Source of the DNA: Desmodus rotundus
Taxonomy: Eukaryota > Chordata > Mammalia > Chiroptera > Phyllostomidae
Direction: 5' to 3'
DNA: 64,000 nt
NCBI RefSeq assembly: GCF_022682495.2
Contig: NC_071393.1
Span: forward strand, 115,522,239 to 115,586,238
The first letter of the stretch is position 1. Each line of letters begins with the position of its first letter. A program made the translations under genes and the position numbers. The notes beneath the pieces were generated by a model, which worked only from the letters and a program-made list of their open reading frames with translations, did no database searches and had not been told where the DNA came from. Shown piece after piece: positions 1 to 12,985 of this stretch.

Positions 1-135
1 GCTGCTGTCAGCAAGGCCGCCAGTACACAGCTGCCCCGACACTGCCGCGCTGCTGTGAACTGCTCAAGCCTTTCTCCAACGCGGTTCGGCACTGCGCTAC
101 AAGAGTTTAACAACTGACCGGGTAATTACGGTCGG
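1..135. other. CpG-dense segment of unknown role
   Basis: About a dozen CpG dinucleotides occur in the first 135 bases, far above the surrounding intron. The segment has no convincing open frame and matches no repeat family I recognise. It could be the edge of an enhancer, an alternative 5' exon, or part of a retrocopy that continues left of the window. Confidence 0.35.
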
Positions 136-2400
136 AGGACCAGATCCCAAGAAAATAACCTAAAATACCACCACAGAGGAATTTTCACAAAGATGCTCAA
201 TCACCTGCTGAAATGCATTCAGGCCACGTCATGGCATGTGTGATAACAGAATGAAATGTGGAGGGGCTCACACGTGGAAACACTGACAAAACCGTCTGAT
301 GCAATGTTCACTGACAAAACCGGCACAAAGCTACCACAGACGTGAACTTAGAAAGTATGTTAGGACTTCCACAGAGATGCAGGCAGCAATCAGAAGAGAA
401 CCTGAACCATGTGAGTTGCTAAGGTGTAAAGTTTACTCTGTGAAGCTGGAAAAGATGGTTTAAATCACAATAATGATGATGATACTGATGATGTTAGGGC
501 CATTGAATAGGATTTCCTCCTCTGGGGTAAATGTACCCCAGCCCAGGTCCTAGCGGACGGACAGGGAGGCCCAGGCTCCTGATGTGAGGAGGAAGGAGGA
601 AGGAAAGTAAATCAGGAGAGGAGGGGTTATGACTGTGGGCAGGAGGGCCCCAGAGCTTCCCTTATCAGAAGAGCTCTGAGAGGCACCTCTCGCCAAAGAA
701 ACAAAGTTACACACGTAAACCCACGCCACCTAACCTTCAACGTCCTGGGTGCTAACTCTTACTGCTGCATATGTGCTCTCAATTTTACTAATACCTCATT
801 TCAGCAACTTCGGAGGTGACACCAGGGTTCTTTGTGGGCTAGCCTAGGAACCCAACCACCATTTATAGCATTGTTTCTATGGAAATGTGTTTCAAGCTTC
901 AAGAAATTGAGCTGCTGACAACCCTGGGGCAAGCACGTGGTCTCTAAATTAGGGAACTGAGAAGAACAGTTATTGCTGGGTCCTGGGCTCAGGAAGACAG
1001 CTTGTTACTTAGATTCACTAGCAAAGATTCATTGAAGTAGGCCTGAGATCACTGCAGAGGGCAGGAATGGGATGAGAGTGGCTAGGAATGAACTTGAGTT
1101 TCTAGGGAAGCACATGGACGTCCCCACCCAGCCTCCAAACACACACCCCAGCATGCATGTCTTAGAAAACGTGGAACTGGCCTTGGTACCCCTCGTGAGT
1201 ATCCAGGCGAGCTCTGATCCCACACGCTTTCCAATTTCTCTCCGATCCTGGCAAAACTCCAGTCCCAAGGCCCTATTTCAGTCCAATCTGGGAACAACAA
1301 CAAAAACAATCTCCAAGTCTTTGACAGCTCTGGAATTCGGCCTTAGCAGAGATATGCTCGAGATAACCAGGGCACCAGCAGGGCCTGGCCATCTCTCCAC
1401 ATGCACTCTGCTGCAGCGGTCTGCTCTGCAGGCTCCAACCTGCCCACACGCCAGGCCTGCCCAGGGCTCTCCAGCCCTCGGGACTCCAAACAGCACCTGG
1501 GAGCATCTCCTGCCCTGACTGGTGCCGGTCACAGGGAGGGATGACGTGGGCCCTCCAAACAGACCCTGCATACGTCAAGAAAGCTCCCCACTGAGAAGAA
1601 AAGGCTACGCACACAGAGGCACACCCAAGGGGGAGTCGTGGGTGAAAAGGCTGTTCTTTGGGTGTCCCAAGGCTCGGATGCGAGAAAGTGGTCAGAAGAG
1701 GATCAGCTGCTCAGCCACAAGGCCAGAGCTGCAGCTGCAAGTCCCAGCAGAGCTCACGGCAAGATGGGAGGTCAGATGGCCCTCCCGCAAAAGCCAGAGG
1801 TAGACTGGATGCATGTGGGGGGCTTGCTGAGGCTAACACTATAGGGCAACTCCAAGTTTCAATGCCATAATAAATATGTACAACACTGGAAACACCCAGA
1901 CAGTAATTCACTAGGGCACCATCTGGTTTAGGCAGGGCTGCAGGAGGTCAGTTTGCAAGGCACATCCTTCCTGCTGCCTGTTGAACAGCAGAAAAGAGAA
2001 TCCCTGGCCTTCCCCTGTGGTGAGGACCTGCGGGGCCAGACAGCCTCGAAGTGAGTGGGCTACTCAGAGCCAAGCCTCAGGGTACACACTTGGGTGTGCC
2101 CCTGGTTCCCTGGAAGCCCAGGTGGGAAAAATCATCTGGGGCTCTGAAGTCACTCGGGAATCGCCTGCCTCAGGCGGAGTCCACGCTGGGAGCCTGGCAG
2201 TTATACAGTTAGCTGGCTTGTGAAGTCAGATCTCCAGTTACTAAAAGACCCAAGTTAGCCAATCTGAATTCTCCAGCCCCTGCAGTGCAGATGGCTAAGA
2301 CACAGCAGTTCTGTCTTCGCGGTAACAGATGAGAGGCTTGGAGTTCCTCCCCTGGCCTCCTTCCTACCCATATCCAAAGTCTTTGATATTTTAAGGTCTT
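136..2400. other. Intronic sequence without recognised gene
   Basis: No gene is supported here. The short open frames on both strands have no recognisable domain. A 14-bp direct repeat occurs at 281-294 and 309-322. A short TGATGA-type simple run lies near 474-495. The rest appears to be single-copy or highly decayed sequence. Confidence 0.5.
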
Positions 2401-2439
2401 TTTTTAAAAAAGTATATATACTATATATATTACTAAAGC

Positions 2440-2935
2440 AATTTCAAGCACACAAATACTCCATTCATAACCGCTTCACCTAAACCCAGTATTTACCTTG
2501 TGCCAATTTATATACTGTGGCCACTGCACTCAGCAAGTGAATGTACAATTTTGCTCACTAAAACAAAAGCCGCTTTGCCACCAAAATTCTTCAACATTTT
2601 CCCGTGAATTAATATCATCTTCATATTAATTTAACAGTGGCAAAATATTCACTGAGTCTTGATATCATGAATTATATGCCACTTGGAACATTTAAGCTAT
2701 GTACAGTTTTTTGCTGTTTTAAACAATGTTGCTATAAATATCTTTATACCTACATTATTTTCCCCTTTAGAATTATTTCCTTGCAATAAATTCCCAAGAA
2801 TAATCCTAATAGGTAAAGGGAAATTAACGTTTTTATAGCTTCAAGTTCTACATTTAAAAAAATATACGGTTTTGGGTGAATTATCTGGATTGTCTCTTTT
2901 CCAAAGTAGTTTTCCTGACTATACCTCCCGATCCT
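2440..2935 (-). mobile_element. Ancient LINE-1 3' fragment (minus)
   Basis: AT-rich sequence. Read on the minus strand it resembles the degenerate ORF2-end region of old mammalian L1 elements, with the typical phrases about a missing target in the 'aataatgctgctataaa' type region near 2725-2745. It is heavily decayed and has no open reading frame. The family assignment is by eye. Confidence 0.45.
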
Positions 2936-3788
2936 ACCCGTCAAGGTCTACTCTTAAAAATCCACTTCCCCTACTCCCCAGGGGGCTGGGCAGCTAGAGT
3001 GCACACCTTATGTTTAAGAGACATTGAAGGTAGCTCCGCTGATTTGCCGTGGAGGGGAGAGAAGGACAGAGAGATGTGGGTAGGGAGGCAGAGGGCTGCA
3101 TAGGTGAGAAGGGGCAGCAGGCCCTGTGGAGGCAGAAACAAAGGTAAATCCCACGTTCCCTCCCTCTGCCAACACCTCTCTGGACATCAAACCCCACCCA
3201 CCCACCCCCACCCCAGCTTCCCTAAGCTGATCCTCCACAGGCCAAGAACAAAGACATGCTTCAAATTTCTAAGGGAGATTTTAGAAACACTATGTGTTTC
3301 CAGGGTCTGGAAACATACTTTGCAAATGACATAAGCTACGTACTTACCATTGTGTCAAGTTGGCCCGCGCACTTGTGGGCTCAACCCCAAGGGCGGCTCC
3401 ACTTTAAGAGAGAAGGTCCTCCTCAGCGGCCTGGTGGGAAAGACGCTGTCCCACAGCACTCTCAAGTGGCATGCAGACCCCAGGTAACTGTGCCCTAGGC
3501 CCCACCACGCACCATACACACACCGCCTGCCAGTCCCCCTTCACAGGCTTGTGGGATTTTCAGGCAGGAAAGGACCACATGCAGTCTCAGCTTCTTATTT
3601 TATACACAAACCAAGACCCCTGCCCCCGCACTCTGCGACCACCGACCACGATCGGGAGGACCTGTTCCTCTTCCCCCTCCACGAGAAGAGCCACAGCCTG
3701 TCCTGACTATCAGCAGACCAAACAGGGCTTTCATTTTAAAAGTCTGTATTTTGTTTTTCTTGAAATGGCTTTGTGGAAGCATACCCTT

Positions 3789-4009
3789 TAAAGATTTTAT
3801 TTATTTATATATTTTTAGAGAGTGGGGAGGGAGGGAGAAAGAGATGGAGAGAAACATCAGTGTGTGAAGAACCATGCATCAATTGCCTCTCACCTGCCCT
3901 CAGCCGGGGACCTGGCCGGAAACCCAGGCTTGTGCCTTAACCAGAATCGAACCGGTGACCTTTCGGTTCACAGGCGGGCACTCAATCCCCTGAGCCACAC
4001 CAGCCAGCG
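3789..4009 (-). mobile_element. Ves SINE (minus)
   Basis: A full-length tRNA-derived bat SINE in reverse orientation. The A-rich/AAATAAAT tail is at the left (3789-3815), the pyrimidine-rich block becomes a GGGAGGGAGAAAGAG purine run, a B-box-like GAATCGAACC is near 3945, and the head ends in GAGCCACACCAGCCAG near 4009. Confidence 0.9.
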
Positions 4010-4424
4010 AAGGAATTTCATTTTAAAGAGCCCCAGTCTCTCCTCTCATGGTCTGGTGACTTGATTTCCCCAGTTCCTTCTCTGTGCAAAGCCAGCAGAC
4101 AGCACCAAGCATGAACACTAAGGGGTCCCCTCAGGGCAACCAATACATATCCTTTTTTAAGGGTTGAGGTCCATGGGGAGGGAAGTCTCTGACACCTTTA
4201 AACCAACTCCCATCACAGATGCCTCCTCAGAGTCCTCAGGGTGTGGAGGACCCAGGTGCCAGGGTTGTGTCCCTGAACTCCCCTGCCACCCTCAACAGGG
4301 TGTCCTTGGCAGTGGCTCCACCAGCAAATGCTAAGGGAGGCCATCATGCAGACGGCCAACTCACCAACTGTATGCGTCCACCTGACCCAGGCCAGGTCCT
4401 GGTCCTGCCCACTGCTCCCTCACG

Positions 4425-4870
4425 TCCCCTCAGGCTGCCCATGGAACACCTACTATGTGCCCAGCACTGGTCTAGGCCAGTGAGGAGCCAGGCACTCCTG
4501 CAGCTGATGCCAGCGACCTACAGTGGGAAAGTTCAACCACAGAGATGCTAAGGTGGAGGCTCAGGAAGGCAGCAGGAAGCAGGTGGCTCTCTGGCCAGTC
4601 CCGTGGGCGCCTGCCAGGAAGAAAAGGGCAGGGTGGCATTCCAGGCAGAGCAAACAACAATGCACAAGGCAGACAGGAGTGAAGAAAGCTCACTGAGGAG
4701 CAGAGAGGACATAAATGGGTGCTAGGGAAGGGCGAGTGGCAGGAGGAAAGGTGGAAAGGGGCGCTGGGGCTCCCACAGGAGCCACTCCGAGGAACGGGAG
4801 AATTCTCCTGCAGAACCTGGGCAGCTCTCAAAGGTGTTTAAGAGGAGTGACATGATCAAAGCTGTGTTTC
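4425..4870. repeat. Ancient interspersed repeat remnant
   Basis: It contains 'cctactatgtgcccagcactgg', a phrase common to very old mammalian repeats (MIR or L2-associated families), followed by a purine-rich region ending in 'gagtgacatgatcaaa', also typical of such remnants. No open frame is maintained. The exact family is not resolved. Confidence 0.4.
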
Positions 4871-7280
4871 AGTAACAGAACTCAGGTCATTCAAAATTTC
4901 TTTTCTGCTTCAATGCTGCTTTTAGTCCGATTTCATTTCACCCAGACAAAAATGGGCAAGTCAGTGTAAACTGTGCCAGAGCCAACACTGGCTGGGAACA
5001 CCCCTACTCTGTCTGTCCCTCCTAGGGGCCAACTTGACCCCATACTGGTGAACAGCCACAGCCTCAGGAATCACCTCCAGTCCAGCTGCAACAGCCCAGC
5101 CCACGACACGCCCAGCTCTGCGGAGGCAGCAGCTTCCCGCTTCCAGGCACCAGGGGAAGACTCTTGGATCACTAGTGGTTCACACAGCCAAGAGTCCAGT
5201 AAGTTCGAATCTGCAGTTTTTTTCCTTTTTTCTTTTTAAAGCAAATGAATTCCTCTGACTGAGATTCCTGGAACTGAATTACCAAGATTTCAACCATCGT
5301 GCCCTTGCTTCATAGCGCTGTAACCAGAGCATCTGAGGCCAAGAAGTGAGCGGGGCTCGCCTAGCTGACACCCTCTTATATGAATGAGGAACCTGGACAG
5401 GGATGTGATGAAGCCCTTGTTCCTTTAGCTCGCTCTCTCAGGCAGGGTACTGGGTGGGACACCTCAACTAGAACTGGAAGGGTGCCCAGTCCTGAAGCCT
5501 CAGCCAGCTTGGGCACCAGCGATCTCAATCATTCCGCGAACCAAGCCTGAAGCCAAAACTCCGATCTCCCATCTGAAGAGGAAAGGTAGCACCTCCCAAA
5601 TACCTCGTGGCCCTGCCAGTCTTGCCCAACCCCACAGGGGAAACAGAATTCAAACTGTAACTCCCTGTTAGGCAGAGAGAGCGAAGCCTGGGCCGCTGTC
5701 CTTACAAGGCAGCGCTGAAGTTTTCCAAGTGAAATCAAATGTGCAGGGAGGATCCAGATGCTGGGACGGCCTCCCTTTTCCACTGGAACCGCTCGGATTC
5801 CAGAGGGGAAGTCCAGTGTTCACGAAATGCTCAGCTCTCCAGGGCGTTTAAGAACCCTGAAGTGTAGCTGGAAGCTAAAGAGTTCAGAAACATGTCCAAA
5901 AAAAGATTAAGATCAAGATGTGGATATTTTCAAGTGTCCCATCTCCTCCTCCCATGTCCAGCACTGCCCAATTGTCCCAGTCTGAGGACAAGAATGGGGT
6001 CCAGCTTCCCTGCTGGACGCTTGTCCCTCTGGCATGTGCACCTGTCCTTATGTTTCAGGCACCTGGCACCTCGTCCTGGTGGGTGGGAAGCAGAGTTCCA
6101 CTTGCCACGGGGGAAGCTGTAACCTCCAGAGCCTCACTCTTCAGGACCTCCAACAACGAGAACATGGGCGTGTGACCTAAACTGACAACCAGACGCAGGG
6201 AGAGCTCAGAACACATCCTGGGGTGGCGGAGGGGGTGGGGGTGGGGGTGACAGCATCAGGTCAGCGGCAGCAGAACCTTGGCTTTGGGTCCAGCTACCTA
6301 ACTTCCCATCATCAATCTCTGAGCCTTGTTCTCCAGCCTTCCAGAACATTCCATCAGCCACCAGCTATCCTTCCAATGCATTCCTTTTCTCCTCGTTTTG
6401 GCCAGAGTCAGCTTCTGCTATTTACAGACCTAAGACCCGGACTCCCACAGCAAGCCGTTCAACCTCCACACTGGCTCCTCGGGCGCCCAAGCGCCACGTG
6501 TGCTCGCGCCTCGATCTTTTCCTCTGGGAAAAGAGCCTAATTTCAATGCTCACACATAATGATCACAAACATGGACAAATGCCGTAAGAGCTGCGTATAT
6601 CAACCTACCCTGTCGCTGGTTCTGACCAGATGCCCCGATCTGGGGCATTAACACCAGAGGTTAAAGGTATCACTGCTCCCTTTGACTCATCCCTATTTCT
6701 CCACCAGCTCAGGAAAAAGTGGACTTGGAGTCATGAAACCCAGATTTTAGAACTTGCACATGTCACTTCAACCCTGTGACAGGTGACACCCGCACTGCCT
6801 GCATCACAGGGGGGGTTAAATCAAATAAGAAGCCCCGCACAGCAAAGCCCTACTAACTTCCTAATTCCTAAGTCAATCACTCTTTTCAGTCCTCTTTCTT
6901 GACATTCCTCAATGATCGACTGCAACTCAATTTAATGAATACTTATGGGGAACTTTCTGTGTGACACGTGTTGTACTAGACGCACAAAATCACGGTTTCT
7001 GTTCTCATAAAATGCAACCCCTCCTCCTCCTTTGGCTTCTGTGAGGCCATGCTCTCCTGGTCTTCTTCCCTCCTCCCGGTGGGTCAGTGCCTTCTCAGCC
7101 TGTCACACATGCGCACTGGCAGTCCTCAGTGGCTCCCCACTCCTCACTAAGAGGTAAGCTCCAAAGCTCTTAGCTGACACAAATGGCTGGCCCGTGACCT
7201 GGTCCCTGTGTGCCCTCTCAGCAGCCCCTCCCACCAGCACTCCCTCGCACGCCTGCTTGCACTTCCCAAAGCAGACCATG
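4871..7280. other. Intronic sequence, no gene seen
   Basis: No gene is supported. The interval contains a G-rich run at 6220-6247 and a weak MIR-like remnant around 6765-6850. Otherwise I see nothing recognisable. Confidence 0.5.
6220..6247 (+). other. G-quadruplex-type G-run
   Basis: Four runs of at least four G residues separated by short spacers lie on the plus strand. The plus strand is the template strand of the putative minus-strand gene, so the corresponding RNA would be C-rich. This is a motif observation only. Confidence 0.6.
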
Positions 7281-7289
7281 TTGAATCAC

Positions 7290-7435
7290 ACCTCCACTCC
7301 AGGCCTTGCCTGAGCTGCTCCCTGGCCCTAGAATGCCCACTCCCTTTGCCACCTGGTGGACGCCTACTCGCTTCTCAGGAGTCAGCTCAAACATCAGCCC
7401 TTCCAGAGAGCCTCCCATTCGTTAATTCCACAACA
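7290..7435 (+). repeat. L2 LINE 3' remnant
   Basis: It shows the order typical of L2 3' ends: 'tgccctagaatgcccactcc', then 'gagtcagctcaaacatca' and 'cagagagcctccc'. It is decayed and non-coding. Confidence 0.6.
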
Positions 7436-7589
7436 CTCACTAAGCACAGGTACCATGCAAGGCGTCGGGGCCACCGTAGGCCTTTCCTAATATTCCTCAG
7501 TCCTCTAGCCTGGCAGAAATGACCAGTCCTCCTCCAAGCCCAGCAGAATCCTGCACACATTCACAGGGACATCGTGGCACTAACTGCTC

Positions 7590-7745
7590 TTGGCTTCTGG
7601 GCACGTGTGCCTCACTCACAAGACCATGAGCACCCTGAAAGAAGAGGAGGAATCTTCTTTTTCTTTGTATCCTCAGTATGTAGCTCAGAGCCCAGCACAC
7701 AGTAGGGATTCAGCAAGTGCACGTAGCATGAGTGAGTGGAAGAGT
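7590..7745 (+). repeat. L2 LINE 3'-terminal remnant
   Basis: Phrases such as 'catgagcaccctgaaag', 'cagagcccagcacacagta' and 'ttcagcaagtg...gagtgagtgg' match the terminal part of L2 elements. Together with the upstream fragment it probably forms one broken copy. Confidence 0.6.
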
Positions 7746-9364
7746 GGAGGACGTGAAGGAAAGGACCCCATAAGCCATGATGGGCAGGGCTACCACGGTT
7801 ACAGCTATGGCCGGCTTGCTTTTTCTCCATAACTGGGGAGGCCAGATCCTAAATGCCAACTGGACAGTTCAGCACAGCCTCCTTGGAGAGGGCAGAGGGA
7901 ATCCTGAGCCTTTCACCACCTCTAATACGAGCGGGAGGTGGGTGGCTGTTGGCTCCTAAGTTGTCCCAGAGCACGTGCTATTGGGAGGCCACGAAAGAAG
8001 GGGACCCAGATTCACACAGCAGATTCTTTGCTGGCCTCTTACAAAAGCCTGCAACAAGGAGACTGGGGAGGGAAGGCTAGAAAGGGGCAAGGAGAGCAGA
8101 CACAGAGGACTAGGGCCTTAAAGCAGAGAAAAATACCCACCGCACATGGGCACTGCCCTTTCCCAACCCTGCATCAATGACAGGTCACCCAGGTCTAAAT
8201 CCTTCATCCGCAATCCTGGGTGACACAGCTACAGTTAAGAACCCACTCCATGGATCTCCTGCTCACCTGGTTAAGAGCCTTCTTGCTTAACCTCATCCCA
8301 TTATTTCCTAACTTATAACCTGCTATTTATTCAGGGGTGAGCATGGGCTAGGAGCCCTGAGCCTGCTGCCTGCTGCCTCAAGGACATAAGATGCCTATCT
8401 CAGCATGCTGAATGAGACGGTAGTATTTAAACACACACGTGTTTAATACTCCATAGCTCCCAAATTCAAGCCAACCACTTCATCTGGTGCTCAACCTTAG
8501 AAACTGCGAATTCTCCCAGAACTGGAGTAACAGGCTAAGGTGAATTCAAGCATCAAGTGCCAGTGTGTCTGCCGCCTACCTGCTGCCTTCCTAATGGACT
8601 GTCGAGGTTAATCTTGATCATAGTTCTTATTTTTCACCTTACATGCTGACTTTAGAACCTGACCCCTGAAATATGCAACCCCACCAAATTCCATTCTCCT
8701 GGCAAAAGATCCACCCTAAGTCCGCTTTTCCCTCTGGGTATCTCAGAAGCTGGACTGTCCCTCTCCTGGGGGGGGAAGGAGCAGGTAGGACGCCCCTTTG
8801 CACCCCTTGTTGTGCCACACGCAGTGTTGAGAGCACTGTGGCTGCTCTGTAAATGCCCAGTGAGGACAGTCAGCCCTGCATTAACTGGAGATGTCCAGTT
8901 TCTGTTCCTGGGCCTTCTCCTGGGGTCCTCCTGAGACGGCTGGGGTCTCAGGTACTGGAAGGGTTGGTTCCTCCACTTCCTCAGAGTTGCCCAATCCGCG
9001 TTCTAAGCTTACAAAACACCCAGTGATCTTACTGACCAACTGAGGCTGGTTAGGAGGTTTTAGGGACTCCAGATGTTGACAGCAATTAAAATCAACTAAG
9101 ATGCCATGAGATAATATAATGGTAAGATGTTTTATTTTAAAAAAAATCACCCTGCTTTCTTCTTAAAGACCTCCCCTGTGCCCATTTTTATGTTTTATTC
9201 TTTTTCTCTTTAAGTTTCTTATTTTTTCACTTTGTGCACTGCCTTAAGGAAGCTAAGGCTTGGAATCCTTGGTTCACAAACAGACACATGGGCACTGCTG
9301 GTTATGACGGCCAAGGTGACGGATCGACGCAGGACGGCCACAGGGAATGGAATGTGGAGTCTGT
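7746..9364. other. Intronic sequence, no gene seen
   Basis: No gene, RNA gene or clear repeat is supported. The short open frames lack recognisable domains. Confidence 0.45.
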
Positions 9365-9440
9365 GCTGACTCCTCCACTCAACAGCTGTGTGACCTCAGC
9401 AAAGTCACTCATCCTCTCTGAGCCTTAGTTCAAAATGAGA
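9365..9440 (+). repeat. MIR SINE fragment
   Basis: It contains the MIR core 'agctgtgtgacctcagcaaag' type sequence followed by 'tcatcctctctgagcctta'. Confidence 0.75.
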
Positions 9441-9709
9441 GAGTTACCCTTGCTGCCCTTCCCGGCTTCAAATTCTTAACTTCAGGGTTCTCCGAGATGC
9501 TGTCGCTGCAGTTACTATAAAGCACAGGCTGGTGAAAACAGTCCCAAAGGTCCCACTCAGTTCTCAAAGTTGATCATCTACTGAAACAGCAGATTCTAGA
9601 AAATACTGTTTATTAAATGCAGTTTATGCGTAACTTTTCAGAAAGTTTTACATGTAAATCCCTATATACGTTATATATGTTCATCAAGATTTTTCAATTA
9701 AAAGTGAAT

Positions 9710-10125
9710 CCAATATATTGACTGCAACATTGGGTATGGTACCAAAAGACTGGGGAAAACCCCGCTGTCCTTCAGTAGGAGACTAGTTAACTGAATTACA
9801 GCATCTTCATGAGTGGGGAACGATTGAGCTACTGGAAAAAAAAATGAGGCAGCTCTCTGTGCACTGATATAAAACAGTCTCCAAGATATATTAAGTGAAA
9901 AACACAGAAATCAGAACACTGTGTATAATATGCCAGCGTTTGTTTATTTATTCATATTTTCTTCCATCTGCAGAGGCTACATCTGGAAGCGCAGCTAAAA
10001 AATGACAGATTGCAGTTGCCTAAGACAGGGACACTGAAGGGTTGAATATATGGGACCATAAGAGGATGGGAAATTTATTTTTTCAAAGTTTTATGTTACT
10101 ACATTTATCAATATTTTCTTATGGC
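9710..10125 (+). mobile_element. Ancient LINE-1 (L1M/HAL1-like) 3' fragment
   Basis: The order matches old mammalian L1 or HAL1 3' regions: 'gggaaaaccccgctgtcc', 'gagactagttaactgaatta', 'atgaggcagctctctgtgcactgatataaaa', 'tccaagatatattaagtgaaaaa' and 'gtataatatgccagcgtttg'. It is non-coding. Confidence 0.65.
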
Positions 10126-10386
10126 TTCTCCTTTGCATCTTCGTTAAGATGGTTTTCCTTCTCTCAAGGATAAAACATATTTATTTTTCTAATTCTACTG
10201 TATTTATATATGTGTACATATGTATAGTAATCTCTTGTCTATGTTGAAATTACTTTTGAGATTTACTTTACACCATATAACTTATCTGTTTGCAATTTTG
10301 AACTATATTTATACATTAACTTTTTGAATAGAGAACTGGGGAGAAAAGAATCTATCAGATTTTATTTTTATTTATTTTGTTTCTTT

Positions 10387-10602
10387 TTAAAAATAACTTA
10401 TTTATTTATTTTTGGAGAGAGGGGAAGGGCAAGGGAAAGAGAGGGAGAGAAACATCTGTGTGTGAGGTTGGGAGCCCCTTGCAGGCCCCCAACCAGGGAC
10501 CTGGCTCACAAGCCAGGCATCTGCTCTGACTGGAAATCAAACCGGCAACCTTTCAGTTTGCAGGACTACCCTCAACCTAATGAGCTACACCAGTCAGGGC
10601 CA
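10387..10602 (-). mobile_element. Ves SINE (minus)
   Basis: A reverse copy with an AAATAAATAA-type tail at the left, a purine block at 10425-10455, a B-box-like AATCAAACC near 10537, and a head ending in 'gctacaccagtcagggcc'. Imperfect duplicates of CAGATTTTATTT near 10356 and 10602 fit a target-site duplication. Confidence 0.9.
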
Positions 10603-12900
10603 GATTTCATTTTAAATAAAACAAACATTTTAAAGAATCTGGCTTATAGGTACCTTATATGGCATGTAAATTATATCTCAGAAAAAGAATGAATTCAGCT
10701 TATACAGCAAGGTTAAGATTAACAGCATGAAAACTGGGCGGAGACAACAGAATCCTCTTAGTCGAGCCCCTGTTAGGGTTTCGCATCTCTTCGAGACTAA
10801 GTTTTATAGTTTGACCTAATTTTATAGGTTCAATACCTGTTAGGGCAAAACAAACTTGCAGCCAACCAGGAAGTATCTCTGTGTCTTCCTCACAAGCCTG
10901 GCTTGAGAGCTGGCCCTGTCTCCTTCTATCAGTCTGGTTCCTTTGGAAGGCCAGGGCAACCCAGGCAACGAAGCCTCTTCCCTGAGAGCCAGTGCTCAGG
11001 CACAGGACATCAGGCAGCAGGTCAACCAGGCCAAAATCAGGACAAGGAGGAGCCAGGGCAGAAGCTGGACAGACCACTGTCTAGCACCCAGAGAGGAGAG
11101 GGGCTGGAAATGGAGTGGAACGTGAGTTGCAAAGCCAGGAGGCAGCAAAGAGAGACTAATAGGCAGAAGGAGGCAGGGCTGGATAAATGTTCAGAATAAA
11201 GACTGGGAACACCAGTCCCTGGTGCTTGGCTCGGCTGTGTGTGTGTCTGTGCACCCGCAGACAATGTTGCCATTTGTATCATTCCCATCATCATTTACTG
11301 GGACTTGCTATGAGTGGAGGAGCACCAAGCTCTGGGACACAAAGACAAATAAAGCAGGGCCTTCCAGTTTAGTTGAAAAATGATCGTACTAATCCACTCA
11401 AAGGCACATTGAAGAAGCTGAAAATCCTTGGACGAAGTTTCAAGGTTTTCTTCAGATCGGAAGCCTGGTGGACGTTACTAGAATCCCTAGGTGAAGTCCA
11501 CAGGGTGTGATGAGAATTCCTGAGAAGGGGAACATGAACAGGAGGACCGAAAAAGGGGAGCAAGACTGAGCTACGTGGAAGAGACGAAAGAGGAGACGTT
11601 CCCTGATTCCAGGGAGGCGTGGGAGGTAGGAATGCTGCTGCCAGCCGTTTGGACAAACACACAGAGTGGGTCACTAGGTCAGAGCAGAGGTTCCGGCAGA
11701 AGAGCAGCGGAGGCCAGACCCCCGTGTAGAGGGCCCTGACTGCCAGCCTAGAAGTTTGATCCTTACCATGCAGACAGTAGGGAGCCATTGAAGGTTGCTG
11801 AGCAGGAGGGTGACTCTTGCAAACAGGCATTTTAAGTGAGATTACAGAGGAGCCCTTTATCCCAGGCTTATTCAAAGCCCTGTGTGTATTTCAAGTGGCA
11901 CTTGAGACAGAAAGTCGTAAAGCATTGCCCTGTGTCATGTAGACGAGGCAAAAAAAAGGTTTAAGGGCCTCACAAAGAGATGCTTCAGTAAGAACCAGAA
12001 ATGAAGGGAGGCCCATTTTAAAGAAGGAAACAAATTTGCAGGACAGCACTGCCAGGCGTCCGGAAAACAGCAGCACTTTCTTCAGATTCTGGAATGGCCT
12101 TTTCTGGCTGGGGGTGTTCTGTCTCCTTTTTTGGAGGTTAGTTGTGATGTCAAAACACCAGATTGTGGTGTAGGGAGTGAGGCAGCTGGGAGGAGGCAGA
12201 TGAACAGAAATACAAATATTGGGCCTGGAGAGCATAAAAGACCACCTCTCTAAGACCACCCTCTTGCAGAGGATTTCTCCATCTGCCTCTCTCAGGGGTA
12301 CTTTGGGGTTTTTGCCAGAGTTGCTGAGCTCCCTAGTTGCCTCCAACAGTTTTTCCTCTTAAAGCAATAAAATGATTTTTTAAATCTGTCAAGGTTTGAT
12401 TCGGAGCTTTTTAAATATCGTTCTTAATTGTGCACAGCAAGGCAGCAGACAGGGCTGCTCAGGGGCCACGTACTGGGCAGCAACTTCAGACCATAAATCA
12501 GCATTTACGTAAGGTGGGAGAGGAAGTCAGGATTACGTTTCCGGTCTGAAACCACTGCACGGCAAGCCCTGTGAATGCAGAGGCAAAGCTGAGCAAGCCA
12601 GGGGCAGGGCCTGAGTTACATACAAACAAACCGGGCCAGGTTGAACTGAAGACGTGGGCAGGCAACTGCTGCACGTGGCTCGACGACTCCAGGAAGTCCC
12701 TTCCTTCTTTCTCCAGCCTTCTCAAGGGGTCCCTCTCCTTCCCTACCCTGCCCCTACTCCTGGAGGGCCTTAGGGTACTTTTAGGCTCTGCAATTCCACA
12801 TGAACACAAAGGACTGCAAACTCAAAGCTGTTTTTCCTTTGGAGTCAGAAGGAACTGCTCCCACATCCTGTCCCTCAAGACTAATGCAGCAGCCCTGGTG
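10603..12900. other. Intronic sequence with decayed repeat traces
   Basis: No gene is supported. A minus-strand open frame of 168 codons at 11369-11875 has no recognisable domain and lies in sequence with old-repeat phrases such as 'ggagccattgaaggttgctgagcagg' near 11780. It is therefore judged a chance frame. An AATAAA hexamer occurs near 12365, but no exon structure accompanies it. Confidence 0.45.
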
Positions 12901-12904
12901 TGGG

Positions 12905-12985
12905 GGTTCAGTTGTCTCTCTCTCTCTCCTTCTCTCTAAAATCAATAAGCATATACTCAGATGAGAATGAAAAAAAAAAAAAAGA
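12905..12985 (+). mobile_element. Truncated Ves SINE tail
   Basis: Only the pyrimidine-rich and tail part remains: CTCTCTCTCTCCTTCTCTCTAAAATCAATAAG-type sequence, then an 'atactcagatgagaatg' tail and a poly(A) of about 14. The tRNA-related head is missing. Confidence 0.8.

Noticed and set aside
11369..11875. 168-codon minus-strand open frame with a terminal helix-like segment
   Set aside because: No recognisable domain, no splice or promoter context, and it overlaps old-repeat phrases. Considered chance.
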